Shown one piece after another: positions 21,176 to 33,844 of a stretch of DNA of 64,000 nucleotides (positions within the stretch are counted from its first letter, which is position 1; every line of letters starts with the position of its first letter). Both the position numbers and the translations under genes were made by a program. The DNA comes from Entelurus aequoreus (Eukaryota > Chordata > Actinopteri > Syngnathiformes > Syngnathidae), in contig NC_084753.1 of NCBI RefSeq assembly GCF_033978785.1, forward strand, positions 33,731,739 to 33,795,738, read 5' to 3'. Under the pieces are notes generated by a model. The model was not told the origin of the DNA. It saw only the letters and a list, made by a program, of their open reading frames with translations, and did not search any database.

Positions 21176-21965
21176 GGGGACAGGGAGGCTTTGCTACAAT
21201 TCTTTTTTTATCAAAGCGCTGCCACTCGCAACTTTCTTTGGTGCCACGGCGGATTATTCTGCAGGCGTACTTAACACAAGAAGCTTTGTTTGTGCACTGG
21301 ATTGTGCGGACGTTTGTCGGGTGGCCTTCTAAAGGAGAGCGCATACAAAAACCAGGGCAAAACACAACCCTAGGAAAAGTGTTTTGTCATAATGAAACAA
21401 GGTAAACTACATCAACCTTTAGAGAAACCAACAGTTGTTGGTGTAATCCTGCAAAACAAACTCAATGAGTTGTTACTATCTCGACTCAAAAGCATAAACT
21501 GACAGTTTCGGAGTACACAACCTCAATATGTGCACTGAGTGCATGTTTATAGTCCCGCCCACGCCCCCTTGGGTCTCCTTATTGTCGGTCTGTCCGCCAG
21601 TGAAGGAGCACCCAAGCAGAACCACGTCTGCACGGAGCCGAGCAGAATACGTGAAGACGGCCTGGATCGATGCGTGTTTGCTGCAGACATCGGTCACCGT
21701 GGGACTCGGGGTGTGGTCAAATAAAGTCTGCCTGCAGTCTGGCTTTGGCTGTGGCGGGCATGTGTGGACTGCAGCAGCGGCAGCAGTGGGACGGGCTTTG
21801 TGCTGAGTCAGCACAAAGTCACTGCAGGCTGTGGTCAGATAGATGGCACCACTTGGCAACGTGTTGCTGCCAACTGACATCCACGGTGTTCGTCAGTCAG
21901 TCAATTGACACATGACCACATGACATAGACCACGTGCCTTAAACACAAGGCCCGGGGGCCGGATC
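21176..21965. other. Low-repeat segment, no gene recognised
   Basis: One of the less repetitive stretches. A 134-codon frame on the minus strand (21476-21880) and overlapping plus-strand frames show no domain and mirror one another. The MARE-like palindrome is listed separately. The last 30 bp (CCCGGGGGCCGGATCTGG) belong to the repeat from which the next minisatellite arises. Confidence 0.35.
21796..21818. promoter_or_regulatory. Maf recognition element-like palindrome
   Basis: TGCTGAGTCAGCA at 21801-21813 is identical to the T-MARE consensus bound by Maf and AP-1/CNC dimers. The symmetry extends on both sides (CTTTG and CAAAG) to a 23-bp palindrome. Binding and any target gene are unproven. 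Confidence 0.45.
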
Positions 21966-24208
21966 TGGCCCGCCACGCCATTTTTTGTAGCCTACCACGT
22001 CATTCAATTTGGTCTGCAACGCCATCCAGTATGGCCCGCAACGTTATTACAGTGGCCTGCCACACCATTCAATTTGGTCTGCAACATCATTTAATGTGGT
22101 CTTCCACACCCTTTATTTGGGTCTGCCACATCATATTATGTGGCCCGTCACGTTGTTCATTGTGGTCTTCCACATCATTTAATGTGAGCGGCGATATTAT
22201 TTTAATGTGGTCCACCACATCAATGTGGCCCGCAACGTTAATTATTGTGGCCTGCAACGTCTTTCAATGTGGTCTTCTACATCATTTAATGTGTTCCACT
22301 GTGTAATTTTTGTGGCCCATCACATCATTTAAGGTGGCCTGCCAAATCATTTAAGGTGGTCTGCCACATTATTTATTGTGGTCCACCACATCATTCAATG
22401 TGGTCTGCCACATCCTTTATTGTGGTCCACTACATCATTTGATGTGGCCTGTCAAATAATTTAAAATGGTCTGCCACATCATTTAAGGTGGTCCGCCACA
22501 CCATTTAATGTGGTCCACTACATCATTTAATGTGGTCCACTACATCATTTAATGTGGCCTGTCATATCATTTAAAATGATCTGTCACGTCATTCAACGTG
22601 GTCCGCAACACCATTTATTGTGGTCCACTACATCATTTAATGTGGCCTGTCATATCATTTAAAATGATCTGTCACGTCATTCAACGTGGTCCGCAACACC
22701 ATTTATTGTGGTGCACTACATCATTTAATGTGGCCTGTCATATCATTTAAAATGATCTGTCACGTCATTCAACGTGGTCCGCAACACCATTTATTGTGGT
22801 GCACTACATCATTTGATGTGGCCTGTCATATCATTTAAAATGATCTGTCACGTCATTCAACGTGGTCTGCAACACCATTTATTGTGGTGCACTACATCAT
22901 TTATTGTGGCCTGTCATATCATTTAAAATAGTCTGCCACATCATTTAAGGTGGTCGGCCACATCATTCAATGTGGTCCACCACATCATTTATTGTGGTCC
23001 ACCATGTATTTTTTGTAGTCCACTACATCATTTATTGTGGTCCGGCACGTCATTTAATGTGGTCCATCACATCATTTAATGTGGTCCACCACATCGTTTA
23101 ATGTGGTCCGTCACATCATTTAATGTGGTCCACCACATCATTTAACGTGTTCTGCCGCATCATTCAACGTGATCCACCCCATTATTTAAGGTGGTCAGCC
23201 ACATCATTCAATGTGGCCCGCCACATCATTCAATGTGGCCCGCAACGTTATATTTTGTGGCCTACAGAGTCATTCATTGTGGTCTGCCACACTTTTTAAA
23301 GTGGTCTGCCATATCATTCAATGTGGCCTGCAAATCATTTACCGTGGTCTGCCACATCATTTAACATGGTCCACCACATCATTAAACTTGGTCCACCACA
23401 TCATTTAATGGGTTCCGCCACGTCATTTAACATGGTGCACCACATCATTCAACGTGGTCCGCCACATACTTTATTGTGGTCCACTACATCATTTAATGTG
23501 GCCTGTCAAATCATTTAAATTTGTCGGGGGGGGGGTATTTATTTATTTTTTTTTCATTTTTTTTTTCATAAAGAAATACAATCATGTGTGCTTACGGACT
23601 GTATCCCTGCAGACTGTATTGATCTATATTGATATATAATGTATATATTGTGTTTATTATGTTGATTTAATTAAAATAAATAAATAAATAAAATTTAAAA
23701 AATTTAATTTCTTGTGCGGCCCGGTACCAATACCGGTCCGCGGCCCGGTCGTTGGGGACCACTGCACTACATCATTCAATGTAGCCTGTCATATCATTTA
23801 AAATGGTCTGTCACGTCATTCAATGTGGTCTTTCACATAATTTACCGTGGTCTGCCACACCATTTAATGTGGTCCACCACGTCATTTGACGTGGTCTGCC
23901 ACATAATTTATTGTGGTCCGCTACATCATTCAACGTGGTCCATCACATCATTTAACGTGGTCCGCCACAACATTTAATGTGGTCCACCACATCATTTAAG
24001 GTGGTCAGCCACATCATTCAATGTGGCTGGCCCACAACGTTTTTTTGTGTGGCCTGCAACGTCATTCAATGTGGTCTTCAACATCATTTAACGTGGTCCG
24101 CTATATCATTCAGTGTGGTCTGCCACATCATTTAACATGGTCTACCACATAATTGAACGTGGTCCGCCACATCGTTCAATGTGGTCAGCCACAATTGTGA
24201 CGTGGCCC
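21966..24208 (+). repeat. 22-bp minisatellite, about 90 units, with 88-bp higher-order repeat
   Basis: Unit close to CATCATTTAATGTGGTCCGC plus CA. The marker CTGTCATATCATTTAAAATG begins at 22559, 22647, 22735, 22823 and 22911, exactly 88 bp (four units) apart. The first units (GGCCCGCCACGCCATTTT) grade into GGGGGCCGGATCTGGCCCGC, the edge of a dispersed hAT-like repeat, which suggests the source. The 65-93 codon frames are repeat translations, not genes. A foreign insert lies at 23522-23764. Confidence 0.95.
23522..23764 (-). mobile_element. hAT-like fragment inserted in the minisatellite
   Basis: The right end reads GGTCGTTGGGGACCACTG, preceded by GCGGCCCGGTACCAATACC. The left edge is a poly-G tract followed by T-rich sequence and lacks the matching inverted end. 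The interior (GTGTGCTTACGGACTGTA) is shared, inverted, with 35337-35977. Confidence 0.7.
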
Positions 24209-25384
24209 TCAACAAACAGGAGTTTGAGGCCCCTGACACAGATATTCCAGTATCTACAAAAGCAAACGTGGCATTACTCAGGGATGCGTTCCAGGCTAGC
24301 AGACACAGAGGCCAGTCCACCTTTATGTTCCGACTCCCTGAGACTTGGAGAAAAGCCGAAGTTTGGAATGCTCTTGGGAGAAACTCTGATCTGATTATCG
24401 GTTAAGTGATTTACAAGGCTCCCCAGACACGTGGAGACCCAAGCCCAGGTCCGAAATGTGACCATAACATCCACATTCACGTCGAAAAGGATTCGAAACG
24501 GCATCCTCCGACTCTGGGGGGACATATTAGCGGTTAGTATGCCGTCTTTTTGACCATGATCACATGGCGATTCTACATGTAAACATGTGCGTTTTACAAC
24601 AACTCCAAGCAGTAATGACAACGGATGACTTATTTAGCGATATGTTCAAAGGGTATCGAGAACAAGACTTCATGTAGCGACAGTCAAGATGGCGGTGACT
24701 CTGATCAATTAGAAAGCAGGCTAATTAAGGACACGCTGTCATCACATGAGAGCCGGCGCCATGCTTTAAGCACATGGATTACGCCTATTAGCTATGCACT
24801 CCGTTTCAGTTGCTTTACCTCCACATGTCACGTGTGTTTCCACGGGAACCGTTCCAAGTGACCCCTTCTACGTGTTATTGAAATGGCTTCAGTGCAAAAG
24901 TTATTTTCAACCTCGACCAAGAAAATGGTTGCCAAGTTGGTAAATGATATTTTTTTTTTAGACTGGGGCTGTGCAGCTAATGAACGCGAACAAGAGGCTT
25001 CAGTCACATTAAATGACGTTAGCTCTTTTCCCTGGCAGCCATCTGAGAGCAGCTGGCGACAACGTGGTGGAAGGGAAACCTTCTGTCTGCAGCGGGGCTG
25101 CAGCGGTGCTGCGTCGGTGCGCCATGATCACAGTTCAGGACGTACCTCGGTTTTAGGGTCACTGATCGGTTGGTTTTCAAAACAGCGAGGGAACACAAGG
25201 CTTTTAAAAACATAATGGTAATTCTCCAATGAATACAATTCTCAAAAAAATATAAAAGAAAATGGGTAGAGTAAAAATGGAAGACTGTGTTAAGCTACTT
25301 TGATACATAGTATTCTGTAGGGGTGGGCTCTAAGCTTTTTTTTGTCGTTTGTCACTAGCCAAACTAAAATATCTACTTGTCTGT
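24209..25384. other. Low-repeat stretch, no gene recognised
   Basis: No repeat family was recognised apart from AT-rich patches. Frames of up to 115 codons overlap on both strands without a recognisable domain. Confidence 0.35.
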
Positions 25385-27522
25385 AGCGATGCATATCGTT
25401 AGGCTTTTATCGATTCCAATATCAATATTCCTTGTCGGTATTTTTCTCAGTACTATATATAATTTGTGTAAAGAAAATGTGAGAAAATTATTTTTTATGC
25501 ATTATTATGCATTTATTTATATGACCTAATGCAAACAACCTTCCCCAGTCATGGTGCAAAAAAAATAAATCCAACCAACACAAAATGTCAACAGACATGG
25601 TCACTGGACTTTGTGGATATTATAAAAAAAAATTCAATCCACAAAAAATTCTAAATTACAAAGCATGATGGGAAAAATGCAAAACACTCTCCCGAGAGGA
25701 AAAAGCGGTAGAAAATGGTTGGATGGATGTCGATACCAATATCGATATTCCTTATCGATATTCCATCCGTCCATTTTCTACTGCTTGTCCCTTTCGGGTT
25801 CGCGGGGGGTGCTGGATTCTATCCCAGCTGCATTTGGGCGGAAGGCGGGGTACACCCTGGACAAGTCGCCACATCATCACAGCTTATCGATATTTATCAG
25901 TATTTTCCTCAGTATTATATGTCATTTGTGTAAATTAAATGTGACAAAATTCATTTTTATGCATTACTATGCTCAGAATGTGCACCATTTATTTATATGA
26001 CCTAATGCAAACAACCTTCCCTAGTCATGGTGCAAAAAAATATATATAACCAACACAAAATGTCAACAGACATGGTCACTGAACTTTGTGGATATTATAA
26101 AAAAAATGTCCAATCCACAAAAAAATCTACATTACACCCATATATGACGGGAAAAATGCTAAACACTGTCCACACTTATCAATTATATTAATTATATACC
26201 CGAGAGGAACAAGCGGTAGAAAATGAATGGATGGATGTCCATACCAATATCGATATATCTTATCGATATTTATCAGTATTTTTCTCGGTACTATATGACA
26301 TTTGTGTAAATACAATTTTGAAAAAATGCATTTGTATGCATTATTATGCTCTGAATGCGCAGCATTTATTTATATGACCTAATGCAAACAACCTTCCCTA
26401 GTCATGGAACAAAAAAATAAATCCAACCAACACAAAATGTTAACAGACATGGTCACTGAACTCTGTGGATATTGTAAAAAAAAAATTGCAAAAAAAAATT
26501 CAAAATTACACCAATCCATAACAAAGCATGATGGGAAAAATGCAAAACACTCTCCCCACTTATCAATTACATTAATTATGTACCCGAGAGGAACAAGCGA
26601 TTGAAAATGGATGGATGGATGTCAATACCGATATCAATATTATTATCATTTGTGTAATTAAAATTTGAAAAAATTAATTTTTATGCATTATTATGCTATG
26701 AATGCGCAGCATTTATTTATATGACCTAATGCAAACAATTTTCTGTAGTCATAGTGAAAAAAAAATCCAACCAACACAAAATGTCAACAGACATGGTCAC
26801 TGAACTTTGTGGATATTATTTTAAAAAAAATGTCCATGCCACAACAAATTCTAAATTACACCCATTACAAAGCATGTTGGGAAAAATGTAAAACACTTTC
26901 CACACTTATCAATCATATTAATTATATAGAGAAACAAGAGGTAGAAAATGGATGAATGGATGTCAATACCAATATCGATATTCCTTATCGATAATTATCA
27001 GTATTCTTCTCAGTACTAAATGTCATTTGTGTAAATGAAATGTGAAAAAATGCATTTTTATGCGTTATTATGCTCTGAATGCACAGCATTTATTTATAGG
27101 ACCAAATGCAAACAATCTTCCCTAGTCATGGTGCAAAAAATAAAATAATCCAATCAACAGAAAATGTCAACAGACATGGTCACTGAACTTTGTGGATAAT
27201 ATAAAAAAAATGTCCAATCCACAAAAAATTCCAAATTACACCCATCCATTACAAAGCATGATGGGGAAAATGCAAAACACTCTTCACACTTATCAATTAT
27301 ATTAATTATATACCCGAGAGGAACAAGCGGTAGAAAATGGATGGATGGATGTCGATACCAATATTGATATTCCTTATCGATATTTATCGGTATTTTTCTC
27401 TGTACTATATGTCATTTGTGTAAATAAAATGTTAAAACATGCATTTTTTTGCATTATTATGCTCAGAATGAGGAACATTTATTAATATGACCCAATGCAA
27501 ACAACCTTCCTTAGTCATGGTG
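25385..27522. repeat. Tandem array, units of about 345-385 bp, five to six copies
   Basis: The marker GGTCACTG(A/G)ACTTTGTGG occurs at 25598, 26074, 26451, 26795 and 27178. The spacings are 476 (with a 121-bp SINE inserted), 377, 344 and 383 bp. Each unit contains TATCGATATT motifs, TTTATATGACCTAATGC, and a SINE-tail fragment GGAACAAGCGGTAGAAAATG. The unit resembles, inverted, the interior of the hAT-like element at 53943-54842. The array ends abruptly at 27522. Confidence 0.85.
25763..25883 (-). mobile_element. SINE with GATG tail, in the tandem array
   Basis: Inverse of the 12762-13137 family (CCGTCCATTTTCTACTGCTT through GGACAAGTCGCCACATCATC). It sits only in the first full unit, so it is later than the array or specific to that unit. 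Confidence 0.8.
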
Positions 27523-28185
<663 letters not shown>

Positions 28186-28211
28186 TGGATATATATTTAT
28201 TTACATACACA

Positions 28212-28287
<76 letters not shown>

Positions 28288-28326
28288 CACACACACACAC
28301 ACGTATATGTATACATACATACACAC

Positions 28327-28394
<68 letters not shown>

Positions 28395-28490
28395 GCATAT
28401 ATACATACATATACATATATGCACAGGTACACATATACACGTACCTATACATATATAAACATATATGTACATACATATATACACACACAC

Positions 28491-28533
<43 letters not shown>

Positions 28534-28587
28534 TATTTATATACACACATACATATAGACGCACACGTATATACATACATACTTATA

Positions 28588-28663
<76 letters not shown>

Positions 28664-28740
28664 ACACAGATAGACAGACAACATTCACACTCACATATAC
28701 ATATGCAGGTATATGCACACACATATATATATATATATAT
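28186..28740. repeat. Compound microsatellite (TA/CA)
   Basis: Alternating (CA)n at about 28221-28302, (TA)n at 28328-28389, 28495-28525 and 28592-28660, with mixed TACACA/TACATA between. All the long frames here are dipeptide translations (HT, IY, CV) and are not genes. Confidence 0.97.
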
Positions 28741-29559
28741 TAGGGCTGTGAATCTTTGGGTGTCCCACGATTCGATTCAATATCGAATCTTGGGGTCACA
28801 ATTCGATTCAAAATCGATTTTTTTTCAATTCAACACGATTCTCGATTCAAAAACGATTTTTTTCCCGATTCAAAAGGATTCTCTATTCATTCAATACATA
28901 GATTTCAGCAGGATCTACCCCAGTCTGCTGACATGCAAGCAGAGTAGTAGATTTTTGTAAAAAGCTTTTATAATTGTAAAGGACAATGTTTTATCAACTG
29001 ATTGCAATAATGTACATTTGTTTTAACTATTAAATGAACCAAAAATATGACTTATTTTATCTTTGTGAAAATATTGAACACAGTGTGTTGTCAAGCTTAT
29101 GAGATGCGATGCAAGTGTAAGCCACTGTGACACTATTGTTCATTTATTTTTATTTTTATAAATATCTAATGATAATGTCAATGAGGGATTTTTTGTCACT
29201 GCTATGTTGAAATTGTAACTAATATCGATACTGTTGTTGATAATATTCATTTTTGTTTCACTACTTTTGGTTTGTTCTGTGTCGTGTTTGTGTCTCCTCT
29301 CAATTGCTCCGTTTATTGCAGTTCTGAGTGTTGCTGGGTCGGGTTTGGTTTTGGAATTGGACTGCATTGTGATGGTATTGCTGTGTATTGTTTTGTTGGA
29401 TTGATTAATTTAAAAAAATTAAAAAAAATTAAAAAATTTTTTTTTTTTTTTTTAAATCAATAAAAAAAAAATTAAAAATCGATTTAAAAAAAAAAAGAGA
29501 ATCGATTCTGAATCGCACAACATGAGAATCGCGATTCGAATCGATTTTTTCCCACACCC

Positions 29560-29563
<4 letters not shown>
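28741..29563. mobile_element. hAT-like element (TAGGGCTGTGAAT...CACACCCCTA)
   Basis: The left end TAGGGCTGTGAATCTTTGGG and right end TTCCCACACCCCTA are inverse. Subterminal ATTCGATTCAA and GAATCGATTC motifs are abundant on both sides. TA repeats flank both ends and hide the target duplication. Confidence 0.75.

Positions 29564-29630
<67 letters not shown>
29564..29630. repeat. (TA)n microsatellite
   Basis: Continuous TA dinucleotides. Confidence 0.97.
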
Positions 29631-29632
<2 letters not shown>

Positions 29633-30440
29633 ACCTACTGGGAGTCTCGGACGCCCTGTTGAAGACCTCTGCTTTAGTAGATCAGGCCCAAACAGGATTT
29701 TCACAGACACAATTTTGGAATTTTAACACGCATTCTGGAATTTTAACCCCAGCGTAAGTCAGCTGAGTATTTAATCTACTTTGTGATTCCAAATTAGATC
29801 AACTTTAATAAATGAGCAAAAATGTGTTTGCATATCAGATTGTCCTAAATCTGATCACATCATTGAATAAAAGAAAATAACTATGAATGAGGACATGGTC
29901 AGATGAACAAACATCCCATTTATCAACAAATACCATAAATATTTTCAAAGTAAGACCTGAGTTCAGTCCAGAGATCCAGAGTTCAACCCTATCGCATATC
30001 TGCCTCTACTTGACTTCATCTCACATCCGTGGAAAATGAGATCTGGGTGTCAACAACATGGGGAATTTACTTCACTGATGTGCGGAAAGCACATCGCTGA
30101 TAGAAATCAACATCTCCTCTTCACTTTTATGTAACTGAGGTCTAATGCGATTTGCACATGGCTGACGAGATATCTGCTAGAGAAGAAGAAACCACAAACA
30201 ATACCTCAATCAGCATCAATAATTGAAGAATGACTGTAAGAATGACAAACCCGGACAGCGATTGAAGTTATGTCACACATTTCTGCATGTTTGTAAATGT
30301 TTCAGATCACGCGAATGTGAAACCAACAGACTAAAAGGACCAGGACATCAAAATACCAAGAGTCGATCAAAAATTCAAGTCTTAACTTACTTACTTTACT
30401 TATAACTTACTTCACTAATTATTATTATTTTTATTTTTTT
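29631..30440. other. No recognised feature
   Basis: Moderately AT-rich, without a repeat boundary or coding motif that could be recognised. Short frames only. Confidence 0.35.
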
Positions 30441-30665
30441 TTAATGTTATTGCTTATGGAGTATATTGTGAATAAACTGAGAACAGGAAGTGAACTCAAG
30501 TGTTAGCAACTGCTATGTAAAGGAAAAGGGATAGGATTAAAATAAGCTCTGCTTCTTCCTACTCCTTTTCGAACACGTTGCATAGAGAAACTTGAAACTG
30601 TGATGTATCAGGTTGTATGCATGCATGTCCGAAATAAACTCAAACTCAAAAAGTCAAATCGAAGA
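30441..30665 (+). repeat. LINE 3' end
   Basis: Contains AAAATAAGCTCTGCTTCTTC, CCTTTTCGAACACGTTG and a tail GAAATAAACTCAAACTCAAA. Typical of a fish non-LTR element 3' UTR; related to 18430-18575. Confidence 0.6.
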
Positions 30666-31027
30666 GTGCGGCTCCAAACAGCAAATAAATACTATGAATG
30701 TAAAGAGAAAATAACAACACAAAGCTTAAAGGCAGACTGTTTTTGTTTTTTTACCCTCAATATACACATCACTTCTAAGCACAACAAATAGTTTTAGCCT
30801 TATTTCACATTACAAAATAAATGAAATATCAAAATGTGTCTCGACATCCTTAAAATCAGGGGTCACCAACCTTTTTTCTTCTGAAAGAGCCACTTACATG
30901 TGTAACCATTATTTTCTCATAGACTGTTTCAACAAAGGGAGCTAATGAGATGTTGCTACTCATGAAGAAAAAAGATTATTCATCTGCATCAAGTATTTCA
31001 GTTTCTTTTTAATCAATACTCAAGCTA
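30666..31027. other. Unclassified; short hAT-like end at about 30857
   Basis: CAGGGGTCACCAACCTTTTT is a recognisable hAT-type end without a partner. The rest was not recognised. Confidence 0.4.
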
Positions 31028-31175
31028 CCGTATTTTCTGGACTATAGAGTGCACCGGGATATAAGCCACACCCACTACATTTTTGAAGAAAATTTTTTTT
31101 CTTCATATATTAGCCGCAGATATATATGTTGTGAAATGAGTTATTTACACAGAAATATTGTCTAAATGTTTATTT
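31028..31175 (+). repeat. MITE fragment (ACCGTATTTTCTGGACTATA)
   Basis: A single end of a dispersed element with TATAAGCCACACCCACTAC. Distinct from, but similar in style to, the 1697-2203 element. It ends where the LINE sequence begins. Confidence 0.55.
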
Positions 31176-31965
31176 ACATACATTGCTATTCTTTATAAAG
31201 TAAAACACATGCTGAATAAGAAATGTCTGCATATGTTATATTATTCTTTTATTTTTCCATATTTAACATATTGTGTTGAAGTTTGGGGAAATGTTTATAA
31301 AACAAACATAGATCCAATAATTAAACTTCAAAAAAGGGTCGTTAGAATAAGACACAAAGAGTGCTGCTATGAACATACCAATCCATTATTTATAAGTTCT
31401 AATGTGTTAACATTTTCAGATACTGTGTTTTTAAAAACAATGGAAATTATGTTTGGAGTAAAGAAAAACAGCCTTCTAGCTTGTATTCTTAGGTTATTGC
31501 AATTAAGAGGAGAAAACTATAATTTACGGGGATATTGATTTTTGAAATAGGTAAAGTAAGAACGAATATAAAATACAAATGTATCTTAGTTTTAGGAGTT
31601 AAATGGTGGAACAAGCTCAGTGATGAGTTGAAGACATGTAGTTCTTTGTTAAGATTTAAGAAAACCTTGAAAGATGAACTAATTGAAAATGATAAAATAT
31701 AGTAACAATTACTTAAATCCCATTGATTTTTTTTTAACGTTGATGTTCCAGGAAATCTAATTTTCAGTGAATGTATAGGATAGGAAAATATAAGCTTTGG
31801 CTTCAGCCTATTCTTTTCTGGTCATTATTTTTATTTTATTTTATTTTCGTGTGTAAATGTGTATGATTTTTAAATATGTCTAATCTGTACTGTTAAACTG
31901 GTCACACAAAATGATTGATGGTTGATTATATGACCGAAATAAACTTATTTATTTGTTGTTTCCAA
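31176..31965 (+). pseudogene. Non-LTR retrotransposon, C-terminal reverse transcriptase remnant
   Basis: The frame from about 31176 encodes LYKVKHMLNKKCLHMLYYS, then PYLTYCVEVWG and IDPIIKLQKRVVRI, the region just after the catalytic core of LINE reverse transcriptases. It stops at 31538. Another frame downstream gives VKWWNKLSDELKTCSSLLRF, the usual end of these proteins, so a frameshift lies in between. The 3' UTR ends with GACCGAAATAAACTTATTTA. 5'-truncated, with no endonuclease or catalytic YADD-type motif. Family within the L2/CR1-like group, not certain. Confidence 0.7.
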
Positions 31966-32271
31966 ATGATGTCTGTCACAAGGCAGTAAAACGGCTGATC
32001 AAACAAAACAGAAGTCATCGTTGTGGACCCACTAGCTGCAGAAGCTAGCTCTCCGATCAGCTAAACAGACTCAATAATTCCACGGTGACGTTTTGGTGAA
32101 TTTAATGAGGAATTTGTGAAACTGAAACAATACAAAAATAATGTCATTGTAAGTTAATAGCATCAAACATGTTAAGACTTTAAAAATGAATGTAATCTAC
32201 TCGCAGGCAAGATTCCTTATAAAACTCATGAATTTGAAGATGTCGGCGGGCTTTAGTTTGGAAACCCCCTG
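31966..32271. other. Unclassified; hAT-like end near 32240
   Basis: GGCGGGCTTTAGTTTGGAAA followed by CCCCCTGCTC resembles the right end of a dispersed hAT-like repeat. Nothing else recognised. Confidence 0.35.
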
Positions 32272-33322
32272 CTCTAAATTGAGCTCAGGTGCATCCTGTT
32301 CGAACTGATCACCCTTGCGATGTTCCTACAGCTTAATTGGAGTCCACCTGTGGTCAATTTAGTTGGTTTGACATGATTTTGAAAGACATACACCTGTCTG
32401 TATAGAAGGTCCCACACTCGAGAATGCATGGCAGAGCACAAACCATGAATGAGGTCGAAGGAATTGTCTGTAGACCTCCAAGACAGGATTGTCTTAAGGC
32501 ATACATCAGGGGGAATAACATCTATGTCAGGTTCAAACACTGATGACATCTATTAAACAAGACAAGAAGCAAACAATTAAACACAGACAGGATTCACTTT
32601 GGCTCAATTTGAGGAGAAACGTCTGGTCTGTACTCTTGTAAAGTCTCCAGCACGCTCTGCCAAAAGATTACACGCCTCCTTCTTTTATTTGGACCTTCCC
32701 TGACCACATGGCCACAGCTGTTTCTAAGGGACGAGGGTCGTAAACAGTTCACAGAAAAGGTTGTAAAAAGGTCGGTTCTAAAAAAAGGTCGTAAAAGAGT
32801 TCAAAAAGAGGTTTGTAAAACAGTTCAAAAAGAGGTTTGTAAAACAGTTCAAAAAGGAGGTTCAAAAAAGAGGTCGTCTGGAACTTGGGCAGATCCTGCC
32901 TTCTCTCCGCTTTGTAGTCCTTGGGTTAAAACAATATCTTTCTGTTGATACATGAAAGAAAACAGAAACCCCTTCATGTTGCTTTCCATCCTACACAGTG
33001 GAGTTTTACAAGCCTTCTTGGTAGGTTCAAAGACATGTTTTTGCTTCTCGCTGGGAACTCATTGAAACGCAAAGTTTTTGTGATAACTTAGATAAAATTA
33101 TTCGAACAATCTACTTCCTCAAAAGTGCCAGCAAGAAAATGCTGTGAATACTTATGTACATGTGATTTCTTAGTTTGCTATTTTTAATACATTTGATAAA
33201 AAGAAAAAAAAAACATTTTCACACGGTCGTTATGGGGTATTGTGTGTAGAATTTTGAGGAGAACAATGAATTTATTCCATTTTGGAATAAGGCTGTAACA
33301 TAACAAATGTGGAAAAAAGATG
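32272..33322. mobile_element. Tc1-like remnant interrupted by a solo LTR
   Basis: The left part (32272-32524) has GAGCTCAGGTGCATCCTGTT and AATTGTCTGTAGACCTCC, typical of the 5' region of the same Tc1 family as 1-870. The right part (33109-33322) has TGAATACTTATGTACATGTG and the end GAATTTTGAGG...GGAATAAGGCTGTAAC. The left inverted repeat and most of the transposase are missing. Confidence 0.8.
32525..33108 (+). mobile_element. Solo LTR inserted in Tc1 remnant
   Basis: TGTCAGGTTC...CGAACA with TG and CA termini. ATCTA lies on both sides (32520-32524 and 33109-33113), an exact 5-bp duplication. It is the inverse orientation of the LTR at 8831-9469. It contains a local AAAAGAGGTTTGTAAAACAG tandem repeat (about 32750-32870) that is absent from the other copy. 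No polypurine tract or internal genes. Confidence 0.9.
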
Positions 33323-33327
33323 AATTA

Positions 33328-33822
33328 TTAGAACTTTTTGGTATCGTGTGGATATTCTATGTCTGGACTTGATGGACAGCAGGTATAAACTGTTGCTTGT
33401 GCTTCAGCAGAAGCTGACTGATGGGCTGCTGACTTTGCAAGAAGCGTGCCTGTGCTGATTTGTCCGGGTGTTAAAGGCTGTCGGGCGGAATCCACGCGCT
33501 GTGATAGATGGCGCCAGTTATCGATAGAAGCAGCGGTATCACGTTTAGGCGGGGCTAATCCCAAACCTGTCACTGTGGCATCAATTGAAGAGTCCTGCGG
33601 AACCATAATGGTGCTGACCCTCTTGTTCATCACTAACATGAAGCAGGATGAAGTCACACACGTCAACACCTCACTAATTTCTTTCCACTTTTGTTCGCGC
33701 TTTGATGAATGGCATTCTCGGTATTTATAGTCGCCATAGCCTCGGTACTGCTTCAGACTCCTGGGACCTTTGTGGGTCTTTTTATTGCCGTTGAAGCTGA
33801 CATCATGCAACAGAATGTTCAT
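33328..33822 (-). CDS. Uncharacterised 164-codon open frame
   Basis: An ATG-to-stop frame lying between two repeats but not inside a recognised one. The peptide has a basic N-terminal third (HKGPRSLKQYRGYGDYKYRE) and a KREQKWKEISEVL stretch that faintly resembles SANT/MADF-type helices. The second half is Ser/Ala/Thr-rich. No family was recognised and no splice sites or promoter are evident. It may be a relic of a transposon-encoded protein or chance. Confidence 0.2.
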   Translation of the reverse strand: MNILLHDVSFNGNKKTHKGPRSLKQYRGYGDYKYRECHSSKREQKWKEISEVLTCVTSSCFMLVMNKRVSTIMVPQDSSIDATVTGLGLAPPKRDTAASIDNWRHLSQRVDSARQPLTPGQISTGTLLAKSAAHQSASAEAQATVYTCCPSSPDIEYPHDTKKF

Positions 33823-33844
33823 TTTACAAGTTAGCAGTATGAAA

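Noticed and set aside
21476..21880. 134-codon frame on the minus strand
   Set aside because: No domain or splice context, overlapped by equally long frames on the other strand in a GC-richer patch.
21966..24208. Open frames of 65-93 codons
   Set aside because: Each is a reading of the 22-bp units; the peptides repeat WSTTSFN-like blocks and shift at unit-length changes.
24883..25215. 110-codon frame
   Set aside because: No recognisable domain and overlapped on the minus strand by another frame; insufficient evidence for a gene.
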